Shown piece after piece: positions 43,413 to 51,775 of a DNA stretch of 64,000 bases. Position 1 is the stretch's first letter, and each line of letters begins with the position of its first letter. The notes under the pieces were generated by a model. It worked only from the letters and a program-made list of their open reading frames with translations. It was not told the origin of the DNA and made no database searches. Source of the DNA: Oligoflexus sp. (lineage in GTDB: Bacteria > Bdellovibrionota_B > Oligoflexia > Oligoflexales > Oligoflexaceae). Position numbers and translations under genes: made by a program. The DNA lies in the NCBI GenBank assembly GCA_014378195.1, contig JACMOC010000007.1, positions 1 through 64,000 of the forward strand, in the 5' to 3' direction.

Positions 43413-45474
43413 CGTTATCCCTTTGTGTTTGTAAGGCCCTAAGGGCGTGCTCACGGCAAAGTTCGATCTCTTGATCTGTGATGATACCGTTAGGGCTGCG
43501 GATCTCTGCCAGACGAGCGCCGTGCTTACGGGCCATCTTATAGATTTCCTTAACCTTTTTGTAGTTGATGTTGCGTGACAGTGTAAAGGACTCATAGCGA
43601 CCTTCGAGGGCAAGCAACGCCGTCTCTGCGAGGCAGGCGTATACAATCGATTTCTCAAGGCCCATGTCAACGCTTACTTTCACGTCTTTACCGGGCAGTT
43701 CGATCTCACCGCTTTCTATGATGAGAACATCGGGACGGCTCATGGCCTCCTGGGCGGTAAAAGTAAGGGGCCGTGACACATCGCAGATTACGCAGCCTGG
43801 TTTGACATTATCGAGCTTAAAGGCGCCACCTTCTGTAGCACTGGTCGAAATCACGATGAGGTCGCACTGCGACGCAAACCGTTCGGGCTGAGTGGTAATC
43901 TGTACCTTGCAATCGGGGTACATTTCACGAAGCTCATTTTGAAATGCCATAAGACGAGGGGCGTTAATTGCCGCGATGATTATAGAGTTAAAATTTGCGC
44001 CAAGGACGCTGGTACAAGCTTTACCGATGCTCCCTGTCGCGCCGATGATCATTACGGTTCCATCAACAATCAGCTTTCTCCCGGGAACCATTTTAAGGAG
44101 GTCCATTTTCAAACAGGCCTCTTTTGCAGCCCACAGAGTCGCAGCGGCAGAAAGGGAATTGCCCGTGGTCACGGCGATCGGACTTCGGGCTGCAATCGTC
44201 ACGCCCGCATCACCAACGATTTTGGTGAATGCGCCGAGGCCCATGATTTTTGCGCCCAGCTTGGCTGAATGTTCGGCAACACCAACCATGCGGCGATAGA
44301 CTGCCTCAGGCTTTGCTTTCATCATTTCACGCGGCGTTGCGCCGACAAAATAAATCAGGCCTTCGGCAAACACGCCGGTACTTTCGCTACGTATTCCCGT
44401 GATGCGCCCATAAAAAACGCCTGGACTCTGCGCGAGGGCATGTTCCATTCCATTGATCATAGGCTTCGGCAGGCGCATAAAGGGTCTCAAAAAAACCGGA
44501 CGGAAAAGATCCCTTTGGCTTAAGGGATGAATAACAAACGCAAACTTTCTCGGGACCTCGCCAGCCGTCGGGTCGAGCTGATGAATAGTGGCGTTGATAT
44601 CCTCGCTGCTATAAAAATCCAGGATATCCTCCTGGCTCAAAGAGTTTTCCTGACCTCGTTTGAAGGCGATCAAGGCTTCCGTTACCGAATAGCTAAAACT
44701 CCGATCCGTGCCTTCGATCTCGGGTTTGGCATAAAATACGTTTTGAATACCGGCTTTTTTAAGTCGCTCGCCCATGGCAGGGCTGAGCGAATCGAGTAAG
44801 AGTATTTTGCCTTTGAGAAGATTGCAGTCAAAGTCCTCGAGGATAATCGAAGGTGAGACGATGAGGTCAGCCTTTTTAAATTGCGTATGGACCCAATCCC
44901 TCAACAGGCGATCACGCAGCGTGTTGAAGGACTGATGACGAAGTGCGTGATTTTGAAGAACGTTGGCCAATCGACCCGCATAGGTTTCGATATCCGCCAT
45001 GCGTTTAAGGGTCAAGGGCAGACGTAGATATGTCCATGCATCCAGATAACGAGTGGTAAGGGCTATGGGCTCGATCAGCTTTGCCAGGTCGTGAAGCGCG
45101 AGGCCGGTTGAAAACAAAACATTTGCGGTCTCGAATTTGATGATCCCGCTTTCCATTGCGCGGCGGACCGTCCAGTTCATATAGATAGACCGGAGATTGT
45201 GTCCGAAAAAGACCGGAGTCTCTTTTACAGCGCGATCGATGAGTTCGTAAATGGAATGATTAAGCGTTTTTTTGCGCAAAATAACGGTCTGGGGAATATA
45301 GGCAATGCAGATCGCATCGCATTTGCCATCGTGGCTTTTCAAGACGGATTCAAAAAGCCCAATATCGAAGTCAACGCCGAGATGGGTCAATCTGATTTCG
45401 CTTTTGTTCAGCCGGATAATTTCGCTCGAGCTGGTCCGGGACGTTCCGAGCGAGATGCTCAGTATGTGTTTCAT
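43405..45474 (-). CDS. long protein with acyl-ACP reductase (AAR)-like C-terminal half
   Basis: A 689-residue protein. From about residue 315 it resembles cyanobacterial long-chain acyl-ACP reductase: FAFVIHPLS, TPREMM, KLGAKIMGLGAFTKIVGDAG, TTGNS, the NADPH loop GATGSIG (from Gly478), and YACLAETALLALEG with Cys614 where AAR forms its acyl-cysteine. Cyanobacterial AAR is about 340 residues, so the first ~310 residues are an extra domain that I do not recognise; it may be a second Rossmann-like unit (KGKILLLDSLSP). It probably reduces a fatty acyl thioester to an aldehyde. Its start overlaps the SDR stop by four bases. Confidence 0.78.
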   Translation of the reverse strand: MKHILSISLGTSRTSSSEIIRLNKSEIRLTHLGVDFDIGLFESVLKSHDGKCDAICIAYIPQTVILRKKTLNHSIYELIDRAVKETPVFFGHNLRSIYMNWTVRRAMESGIIKFETANVLFSTGLALHDLAKLIEPIALTTRYLDAWTYLRLPLTLKRMADIETYAGRLANVLQNHALRHQSFNTLRDRLLRDWVHTQFKKADLIVSPSIILEDFDCNLLKGKILLLDSLSPAMGERLKKAGIQNVFYAKPEIEGTDRSFSYSVTEALIAFKRGQENSLSQEDILDFYSSEDINATIHQLDPTAGEVPRKFAFVIHPLSQRDLFRPVFLRPFMRLPKPMINGMEHALAQSPGVFYGRITGIRSESTGVFAEGLIYFVGATPREMMKAKPEAVYRRMVGVAEHSAKLGAKIMGLGAFTKIVGDAGVTIAARSPIAVTTGNSLSAAATLWAAKEACLKMDLLKMVPGRKLIVDGTVMIIGATGSIGKACTSVLGANFNSIIIAAINAPRLMAFQNELREMYPDCKVQITTQPERFASQCDLIVISTSATEGGAFKLDNVKPGCVICDVSRPLTFTAQEAMSRPDVLIIESGEIELPGKDVKVSVDMGLEKSIVYACLAETALLALEGRYESFTLSRNINYKKVKEIYKMARKHGARLAEIRSPNGIITDQEIELCREHALRALQTQRDNDG

Positions 45475-46514
45475 GATTTTTTCCCCTTCCGTTCCGAAAA
45501 GAGATGGGTATCAGCGTAGGCCATATTGCGTTTTGCAAAATGGGCAAAACTTGGATAGCGGAAGGTCGGAAGTTCTTTTTCGAGGTTCTTCGAACTAAAC
45601 GACCATCGTGTATGGAGATATTCGCCTGCGTTTTGGGGAACACCGAGAGCCTTGACGACCCAGGGCATCAACACGGCTTTCGGAAGGGGAACCGGCTCGG
45701 CTGCTATTTCGTAATGGGCAAACATTGTTTGAACGATGCGTCGCACGGAAACACCCCGACCACCCCCGGTTACATGAAAAGTCGTGATTCCGACTCGATC
45801 CGATACTTTGAGGACCAGCGTCGCAATCAGATGGGACGCTATGTTAACTGAAATGAGATAGAGCCTGGATCCTTCGTGATAGGGAAGCGGCATAAATTTC
45901 AGTTTGCTTATGATGCCCCTAAAGGGGATGAGGGACCTTATGACCTTCTGCAGAGTGTAAGGTCCATCGATCTTTGTCATGCCCCCATCGATGCTGGAGC
46001 CGACCACGATGCCCAGACGGTAGATGCTACGGGATGGAATGTCGTTTGCACTGCGGACCATGTGTTCAGCAGCAAACTTTGTCGATGCATAATCGTCCGG
46101 GAACGACTGACCGACATCGAAGGTGTTTTCATCGAAATTGAGATTGGAACATCCCGCGATCGCAATCGTGCTTATATGGGCAAAATGCGGAATGCTCGGC
46201 AAAAGGCGCACGAGGTGCAGGATGTTAGACGTCCCGATTACGTTTTGCCGATAAAGTTCCTCGCGCCCTGAGCTCAAATCATAGAGGGCGGCTGCATGAA
46301 TGATAATGTCGATTGTGCCTAGCTGTTCCAAGATTTCCGGACTCAACAGCGAGCTTTCATCGGTAATATCAGCTTTTATCCACGTGAGTTTGGAGGATTC
46401 GGACTGCCGGACATAGCGGCTGAAAGCCAGGACTTCGACATTGAGTTTGGCGAGGTCGGCGAGGAGATAGGTGCCCAGAAAACCGCTGGCTCCCGTGACA
46501 AGTATACGTTTCAT
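45471..46514 (-). CDS. extended SDR, NAD-dependent epimerase / thioester-reductase-like
   Basis: A 347-residue NAD(P)-dependent enzyme with the dinucleotide loop TGASGFLGTYLL, ADITD, HAAALYD, an active-site YASTKFAAE (Tyr and Lys) after a HISTIAIAG strand. The chain is of the extended SDR type that includes OleD-like 3-hydroxysteroid dehydrogenases, ceramide-pathway reductase CerR and the reductase domains of thioester reductases. By context it acts on a lipid intermediate, for example reducing a keto group made after the acyl reduction. It overlaps neighbours by four bases on both ends. Confidence 0.85.
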   Translation of the reverse strand: MKRILVTGASGFLGTYLLADLAKLNVEVLAFSRYVRQSESSKLTWIKADITDESSLLSPEILEQLGTIDIIIHAAALYDLSSGREELYRQNVIGTSNILHLVRLLPSIPHFAHISTIAIAGCSNLNFDENTFDVGQSFPDDYASTKFAAEHMVRSANDIPSRSIYRLGIVVGSSIDGGMTKIDGPYTLQKVIRSLIPFRGIISKLKFMPLPYHEGSRLYLISVNIASHLIATLVLKVSDRVGITTFHVTGGGRGVSVRRIVQTMFAHYEIAAEPVPLPKAVLMPWVVKALGVPQNAGEYLHTRWSFSSKNLEKELPTFRYPSFAHFAKRNMAYADTHLFSERKGKKS

Positions 46515-47479
46515 TTTCCACCACCTGACTTCGAATAGTCGGAAAGACTTATGTTTGGTTTGGGTTCGCCAAAGACTTTTAAGGCATTCGGTCTGATTTT
46601 CACCTCAAATCGATTCGATGTCGAAAGCAACTCGCCATCACCCATGAAATCAAAACTTTCGCCGCCGAAGGATTCCAAAACAAGCGCTTTGGTTTCAAAC
46701 GATAAGATGAGAGGATCATTCTCTGGCGGGATTCCTTGACGAATCCTTAAAACCGAGGCCACGAAATCCGCCGTTTTCTGATGCAGAAAAATTGTGACGT
46801 TAAACGTTCCGTCATCATGTTTGGTTTGGGGCGCTACGGGATAACTTGCCGCGATAAAAGGCTGGTTGTTGACGAGCAGGAGCGGCGTGCGGATGACGCC
46901 GGAATATTGCTCGCACTCAACACGTATATCATAGTATTCACAGCCCTCGAGTAGGATTTTGGATCCGAGCATGAGGCCATAGATCTCTTGTTTTGCGATG
47001 GTCATGACTTTGCGAAACCCAGGGACCGAGCGTCGGAGTTGATTGACGCGCGCGGCGATCTTCGCAACGATTCCGATGCCGCCCGTTGTGGCCATGAGTG
47101 TGCCGTTGACATCGAGCAGATCGATGGTCTTGGGAACTCCGTTTCGAACGACAGACAGGACTTCGCTGATGCGCATCTTCTGAACGCCGAGTGACCGTGC
47201 AAAATCATTGGCGGTACCCGCAGGAAGTATGAGAAAGCTGATGTTTTTGTTGGCAAGCTTTTGAATGAGAGCGTTGATAGTCCCGTCGCCGCCAACGGAA
47301 ATGATGACATCAATTTGATCACGCGTAGCTCGATCGATTTCGTCCAAAAATCCGGCATGGCTCGTCGGAATGACAAATTCAATGTCGCTCCGAAAGAGCC
47401 GTTCGCGGATCAAAGATTTCCAGTCACGCTCTATGCCTTGCGACGCGTGCTGATTTAGAAATACGCGGATCTTTTGCAC
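46511..47479 (-). CDS. diacylglycerol-kinase-family lipid kinase
   Basis: A 322-residue protein of the DagK/YegS/sphingosine-kinase family with VGGDGTINALI (catalytic loop) and PAGTANDFARSLG. It phosphorylates a lipid hydroxyl with ATP. I chose the GTG at 47479 because AGGA lies 6 bases upstream; the ATG at 47494 would add five residues and has no ribosome binding site. It is the first gene of the six-gene minus-strand operon. Confidence 0.88.
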   Translation of the reverse strand: MQKIRVFLNQHASQGIERDWKSLIRERLFRSDIEFVIPTSHAGFLDEIDRATRDQIDVIISVGGDGTINALIQKLANKNISFLILPAGTANDFARSLGVQKMRISEVLSVVRNGVPKTIDLLDVNGTLMATTGGIGIVAKIAARVNQLRRSVPGFRKVMTIAKQEIYGLMLGSKILLEGCEYYDIRVECEQYSGVIRTPLLLVNNQPFIAASYPVAPQTKHDDGTFNVTIFLHQKTADFVASVLRIRQGIPPENDPLILSFETKALVLESFGGESFDFMGDGELLSTSNRFEVKIRPNALKVFGEPKPNISLSDYSKSGGGK

Positions 47480-47877
47480 CTGACTTCCTATCATTACGAA
47501 AAAAACTAATGCGCTAGGATTATCGGAACTTACGCCTCAAGCTTGAGACTTTTTTTGGGCCGGGGGACCCTGGGTTTGGTCTACACGACTCGAAGATGGA
47601 AAAGAAAGACGCTAAAACAGTACATCTGCCAAATGGTATCAGAGCTTTGCCTTATTTTGTCAGAGAGTGGCCATGGCTTGATTTTCGGACCTTGACGTTA
47701 TTTTTTCGGGAGTGTGCGACGTCTCACGAACTGTGGAGCCTGCAGTTTTTCATGCATTTGATATTGCTGAACGATTGCGAAGGGGTAAGATCCTGTAAAG
47801 ATGACGGATATAATAATAATTTAGGTATTTCTTAAAAAAAGCCGAAAAGAAAGCGGGTCAGGGCTAAAGGAACGGTA
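47480..47877. other. intergenic region with a 12-bp palindrome
   Basis: About 400 bases between two divergent genes. CTCAAGCTTGAG at 47536-47547 is a perfect palindrome about 60 bases before the lipid-kinase start and is a candidate operator for that operon; on the plus strand it is followed by ACTTTTTTT, so a weak terminator is the alternative. A 79-codon frame at 47596 has no ribosome binding site and unusual composition; I do not call it. Confidence 0.4.
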
Positions 47878-48780
47878 ATGTGTACAAAAGTCTTGGTACC
47901 CTTGATGAGCTGTGGTTTCCTTCTTTTGGGAGGGTGCCAGGGATCTCAATTTCAAGTTGGAAAAACCAAAGATGGCAAAACCGTTCAATCCACGGATGCG
48001 CCCGCTTCGGCCGCCGCAACTGACGCGCCCGCGCCTGCATCAGCAAATGAGGCAGCGACTGTTCAAAACGGTTCCCTGCCAGCGGCAACTATCCCTGTGG
48101 CGATCGGCGGCGCGTTTCTCACCTGTAGTTTGGGGTCAAGCTCTCCGGACGGGAAAGATGTGCAATGCCTATCCAAGCTTGATGGCAAACCCGTCGATGT
48201 CGATCTCTCCAGCATTTATGCCGTCGATAAAGATTCAAACTGGGTCTCGCTTGCCTTCCAGCACGCGAGCGTCGGTGTTTATACACTTAAAGCTCCCACT
48301 CTCGTCGGTGATTCTTTTGCTCTTGTCTTAAAGGATACGAAAGGCGCCACTGCCCCCGTGATGATGGGTGAAGGGGCTTTGGCTTATCCCGATATCGTCA
48401 AGGATGGACAGTTTACTGCGGTTCCGATCTCTTCGCTCTTGAATGTGGGATATCCCACTCCCGATGACAACGGCCCCTGGAAGGTCAAGGCTTCGTCTGT
48501 TCCGCAGTCGAACTGTATGTTTCCCTTCCTCAAGTTTGCCATGGAAAGCGGGCGACATTACATGGAGCTCGATAGCTTATGTACCAAAGAAAAATCTTCG
48601 GCAAAAGCCACGGATTGGAATTCGCTCCTCGCGACTAATCTTGCTGCCTATCAGACGCTTACGACAAAACCTCGACACGTTTACGCAATCAGTTTCAAAT
48701 ATCGCCGCTCTCTTGCTGCCGATATATCGGCAGCAAGTGCACAAAATCTACAGCAGCTGAGCGTGAGCTGGAATGGATAA
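47878..48780 (+). CDS. lipoprotein of unknown function
   Basis: A 300-residue protein with lipobox LGGC, an Ala/Pro/Ser/Thr/Glu linker (about residues 38-75), and a compact C-terminal domain with three Cys residues (LTCSL, VQCL, SNCMF and a later SLCTK give possible disulfides) that is mainly beta by appearance. I do not recognise the family. The ATG has AAAGGA 7 bases upstream. Confidence 0.7.
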   Translation: MCTKVLVPLMSCGFLLLGGCQGSQFQVGKTKDGKTVQSTDAPASAAATDAPAPASANEAATVQNGSLPAATIPVAIGGAFLTCSLGSSSPDGKDVQCLSKLDGKPVDVDLSSIYAVDKDSNWVSLAFQHASVGVYTLKAPTLVGDSFALVLKDTKGATAPVMMGEGALAYPDIVKDGQFTAVPISSLLNVGYPTPDDNGPWKVKASSVPQSNCMFPFLKFAMESGRHYMELDSLCTKEKSSAKATDWNSLLATNLAAYQTLTTKPRHVYAISFKYRRSLAADISAASAQNLQQLSVSWNG

Positions 48781-48828
48781 AATATCTTAAGCGAAAAGCT
48801 CATAAACAGTGCAAATTGGGCGAGTTTC

Positions 48829-48963
48829 ATGAGCTCGCAGGTCGCGCAGCATGAACAATCAGTCATTCAGTTCGAGGAGCAGGGTTTGGCCAATAAGCAT
48901 GGCTCAATTATCGAAGACGTGAAAATCCTGGACCTTGGAGCAGCGCCAGCATCACTTAAGTAA
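48829..48963 (+). CDS. possible 44-residue protein
   Basis: A short open frame in the same frame as the preceding lipoprotein gene, 48 bases past its stop. The codons read plausibly (a Gln/Glu-rich helix, then GSIIEDVKILDLG), and a terminator follows 27 bases later. The region from 48781 to 48829 is also open, so it could be a separated tail of the lipoprotein gene rather than a gene. The ribosome binding site is weak. Confidence 0.3.
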   Translation: MSSQVAQHEQSVIQFEEQGLANKHGSIIEDVKILDLGAAPASLK

Positions 48964-48989
48964 GGGATGAAAAGACCTTGGAGAAGATT

Positions 48990-49019
48990 AGGAAATGCTA
49001 AGCTTTCCTCATTTTTTTA
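48990..49019 (+). terminator. terminator after the lipoprotein gene
   Basis: AGGAAA (48990-48995) pairs with TTTCCT (49004-49009), followed by CA and a run of seven T. It ends the transcript of the 47878 lipoprotein gene. Confidence 0.65.
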
Positions 49020-49020
49020 T

Positions 49021-49037
49021 ACCCAAAAAATTTGGGT
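49021..49037. repeat. palindrome ACCCAAA-AAA-TTTGGGT
   Basis: A perfect 7-bp inverted repeat with a 3-base spacer directly after the terminator T run. It may be a second hairpin of the terminator or an operator for the downstream gene. Confidence 0.5.
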
Positions 49038-49369
49038 GTCATGAGTCTTGACAAGAATGGAAGCGGACTTAATCTCAATAGGTAGAAGAAGACCCATAGT
49101 CTGCCCCATCCTCCCCATTATCCGCTTCGTACTCGTCAAAATCTTCGTATGGCCATCGACTCTTAGCCGAGTCCCTGGCCCCTGTCATACTTTTCGTGAT
49201 TCTCACATAAAAGAATGTTTTCATCATCTTATGTCTTTATCCTCAATTTCTGCTTCGATTATCGCCGAAGATTTCCCTATAAAGGACTGTGGCTCGTTCC
49301 ACTTCGAACTCCCGCCTTGCGAGCTGGATATACGAATCGCAGTTTACCGTTAAGTTAAGGAAGCGCGTT

Positions 49370-50740
49370 ATGGAAAGCTTTTGGAGTGATCTCGGCGATA
49401 AAATGAAGGGTGCTTACGAGGATGCGGAAAAACGCAGCAAAAAAGATCTTCATATGCTCAGCAACATCCCAAGTATCCTGTCCTTCCTCAAAGATATGAA
49501 CCAAGAGGACCTGCTGCTCCTACTCGACCAGGCCCGCAAAATTAAAAAGCGAAAGAATCCAAAAAAGCCGCCCATTAACGGTGATTTTTATAATATGCGC
49601 GACAAGCTTGAGCCCGAGGATCGCGTAAAGATCGATGAAGTCCGCGCATTCATGCTCAAAGAGGTTGAACCGATCGCCAACGATTACTGGATGCGCGGCG
49701 AGTTCCCGATGCATATCATTCCGAAGATGCGTGATCTCAACATCATCGGTCTCACGTACGAGAAGAAATACGGCGGCCAGGAACGTTCCAATCTTCTTGA
49801 AGGTATGATAGGCGAAGAAATCGCACGCGTCGATACCTCAACTTGTACCTTTTTCGGTGTGCACAGCGGTCTCGCGCTGAACTCCATTTATATCTGCGGC
49901 TCAGAAGAACAAAGAATGGAATTCATTCCGCCTATGATTCGTATGGAGAAAATCGGCGCCTTCGCATTGACCGAACCGGACGTCGGTTCAGCTGCATCCA
50001 TGGGCCTGAAAACGACTTGCCGTCGCGAAGGCGACAGGTGGATCATCAGTGGCGAGAAAAAGTGGATCGGCAATGCGACCTTTGCCGATTACATTATCGT
50101 GTGGGCCAAAGACGAAGAAGACAGCCAGGTCAAAGGCTTTATCGTCGATCGCGAAACGCCCGGCCTCACCACCGAGAAAATTGAAGACAAGATGTCGCTT
50201 CGAATCGTGCAGAATGCTTTGATTCATATGGTTGATGTGGAAGTTCCTGAGTCGAGGCGCCTGCAAAACGCCAATAGCTTCAAGGATACCGCCAAAGTCC
50301 TGAAGATGACGCGAGCAGGCGTGGCCTGGCAAGCGGTTGGCTGCGCGCGTGGTGCCTACGAACATACTCTTGGTTATACAATGGATCGAATGCAGTTCGG
50401 CCGCCCCATCGCGAGCTTTCAGATCACCCAGGACATGCTTGCTCAGATGCTATCACAGCTGACTGCCATGCAATGCCTTGTGGGCCGCTTGAGCGAACTT
50501 CTCGATCAAGGCGTCATGAATGACGAGCAGGCGTCGATCGCCAAAGTCTTCGCAACCGTAGGATGTCGTGCGATCACTTCGATGTCACGCGAACTCATGG
50601 GTGGGAACGGGATATTGATTTCCAACAAGGTCGCCCGTTTCCTTGGCGATGCCGAGGCCCTTTATTCCTACGAAGGCACCAAGCAGATCAATAGTCTTGT
50701 CGTTGGCCGTGCGATCACGGGAATCAGTGCTTTTGTGTGA
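49370..50740 (+). CDS. acyl-CoA dehydrogenase (glutaryl-CoA-dehydrogenase-like subgroup)
   Basis: A 456-residue FAD enzyme. It has the central FALTEPDVGSAAS and GEKKWIGNA elements, MDRMQFGRPIASFQ, MGGNGI and near the end YEGTKQ, where Glu435 is in the position of the catalytic base in the glutaryl-CoA dehydrogenase subgroup. The first ~60 residues are an extra charged helical segment. It oxidises an acyl-CoA at the alpha-beta position. ATG 49370 follows AAGGA at 8 bases. No partner beta-oxidation gene is adjacent. Confidence 0.92.
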   Translation: MESFWSDLGDKMKGAYEDAEKRSKKDLHMLSNIPSILSFLKDMNQEDLLLLLDQARKIKKRKNPKKPPINGDFYNMRDKLEPEDRVKIDEVRAFMLKEVEPIANDYWMRGEFPMHIIPKMRDLNIIGLTYEKKYGGQERSNLLEGMIGEEIARVDTSTCTFFGVHSGLALNSIYICGSEEQRMEFIPPMIRMEKIGAFALTEPDVGSAASMGLKTTCRREGDRWIISGEKKWIGNATFADYIIVWAKDEEDSQVKGFIVDRETPGLTTEKIEDKMSLRIVQNALIHMVDVEVPESRRLQNANSFKDTAKVLKMTRAGVAWQAVGCARGAYEHTLGYTMDRMQFGRPIASFQITQDMLAQMLSQLTAMQCLVGRLSELLDQGVMNDEQASIAKVFATVGCRAITSMSRELMGGNGILISNKVARFLGDAEALYSYEGTKQINSLVVGRAITGISAFV

Positions 50741-50754
50741 ACTCTCTTTAAACG

Positions 50755-50791
50755 AAAAGCCCTTGGATCCATCGCGATCCAAGGGCTTTTT
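50755..50791. terminator. strong bidirectional terminator
   Basis: A perfect 15-bp stem (50755-50769 with 50776-50790), 6-base loop, with T run on the plus strand and A run on the other side; it lies between the convergent acyl-CoA dehydrogenase and nadK genes. Confidence 0.92.
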
Positions 50792-50809
50792 CGACTACAC
50801 AGACTTCGT

Positions 50810-51685
50810 TCAGAAGGGGTTTGCCACACGGACCGGCTCGGCCAATGTAAAGGTCACCCTTTCGCCGAAACCAACCTTCATGACCAGTTTTTCCCCATCG
50901 AGGGCAAGTATGGATTCAGGCGATTGGCTTTCAAGCCAGAAATTATCACTTTGAGGGTCACAAAAACCTTGGCTCAAAAGGAGGCCTTCTTCACTTTTTT
51001 GATAAAGCTCACGAACTAAAAACTGAAAGTGCCGATCGGCGGGTCCCATAAACGTTCCGCCAGCTGCCCCAATAGCGGCTGTGCTTCCGGTTGCCGTTGC
51101 AATCCAGACGCCGCTTGATTTATGAGTCTCGGTTCGGCCTAAAAAGCCTATATTATAGCGTGTCGTAGCCGCCGGGCTCGACGCAGCAAACAGGAAATCG
51201 TTGAGGGCCGCGATGCTGGAATGGTCGATCGTTCCATCCCGGCGATGCACATGTGCCAGAAGCCTATTCCGTTCGGTATAACGAAGTTGATTGGATTGAA
51301 AAGCCTCAATGATCGCCGGGATATGCTGATGATCTCCGGCGCACAGGAAGCCGACGCTGGCAGACGACGAACGAATTCCGATCAGCGGTGTCGCATCGTT
51401 GATATAATAACTTGAAGTGATAAGAGTGCCATCACCACCTAACGCAATAACGCAGTCGAAGTGAGCTTCGGGTTTGTCTTCGCCGGCTTTTACTTCGCTG
51501 TATCTCACATTATGCGAATCGAGGGTCTCACGCAGGACCTTGAGGCTGTGCATATGTTCGTTGTGTGACTTTTCGAGGAAATGACGATAGCTGTCGTCGA
51601 CCGGAGCCTTGATGCTGTGTTTGGCTTCAAGCGCTTGATGCTGCTCAAGATTGGTTGGTTTGCGTACGATCAAGGCTTTAGTCAT
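50810..51685 (-). CDS. nadK: NAD kinase
   Basis: A 291-residue cytosolic enzyme that makes NADP from NAD and ATP. It shows the GGDGTLITSSYY nucleotide loop, LNDFLFA (NE/D motif) and a Gly-rich ATATGSTAAIGAAGG. The region between, usually PLLGIN-G--GFL, reads PLIGIRSSSASVGFL. The ATG has AGGAG 6-7 bases upstream. Confidence 0.92.
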   Translation of the reverse strand: MTKALIVRKPTNLEQHQALEAKHSIKAPVDDSYRHFLEKSHNEHMHSLKVLRETLDSHNVRYSEVKAGEDKPEAHFDCVIALGGDGTLITSSYYINDATPLIGIRSSSASVGFLCAGDHQHIPAIIEAFQSNQLRYTERNRLLAHVHRRDGTIDHSSIAALNDFLFAASSPAATTRYNIGFLGRTETHKSSGVWIATATGSTAAIGAAGGTFMGPADRHFQFLVRELYQKSEEGLLLSQGFCDPQSDNFWLESQSPESILALDGEKLVMKVGFGERVTFTLAEPVRVANPF

Positions 51686-51711
51686 GGTGACTCCTGGAGT
51701 GCCAAAACAAA

Positions 51712-51748
51712 AAAACTCTGTACTATTTTATGAATAGTACAGAGTTTT
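51712..51748 (-). terminator. rho-independent terminator after the PpiD-like gene
   Basis: A 16-bp perfect stem (51712-51727 with 51733-51748), 5-base loop, with a T run on the minus strand. It ends the foldase transcript 27 bases after its stop and lies just before nadK. Confidence 0.9.
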
Positions 51749-51775
51749 GGATAGTCTCACTACGAAGAAAACCGA

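Larger units (their letters stand above)
48964..49369. other. intergenic region with tandem hairpins
   Basis: About 400 bases before the acyl-CoA dehydrogenase gene. It begins with a terminator (48990-49019) and a second palindrome (49021-49037). The remaining part must hold the dehydrogenase promoter. I see no further gene; frames at 49048 and 49289 lack signals. Confidence 0.4.

Noticed and set aside
47596..47835. 79-codon plus-strand frame
   Set aside because: No ribosome binding site, odd composition rich in Leu, Phe and Trp without membrane pattern, and no similarity to anything I know.
49048..49353. 101-codon plus-strand frame before the acyl-CoA dehydrogenase gene
   Set aside because: No start signals, codon use unlike neighbours, and it runs through the likely promoter region.
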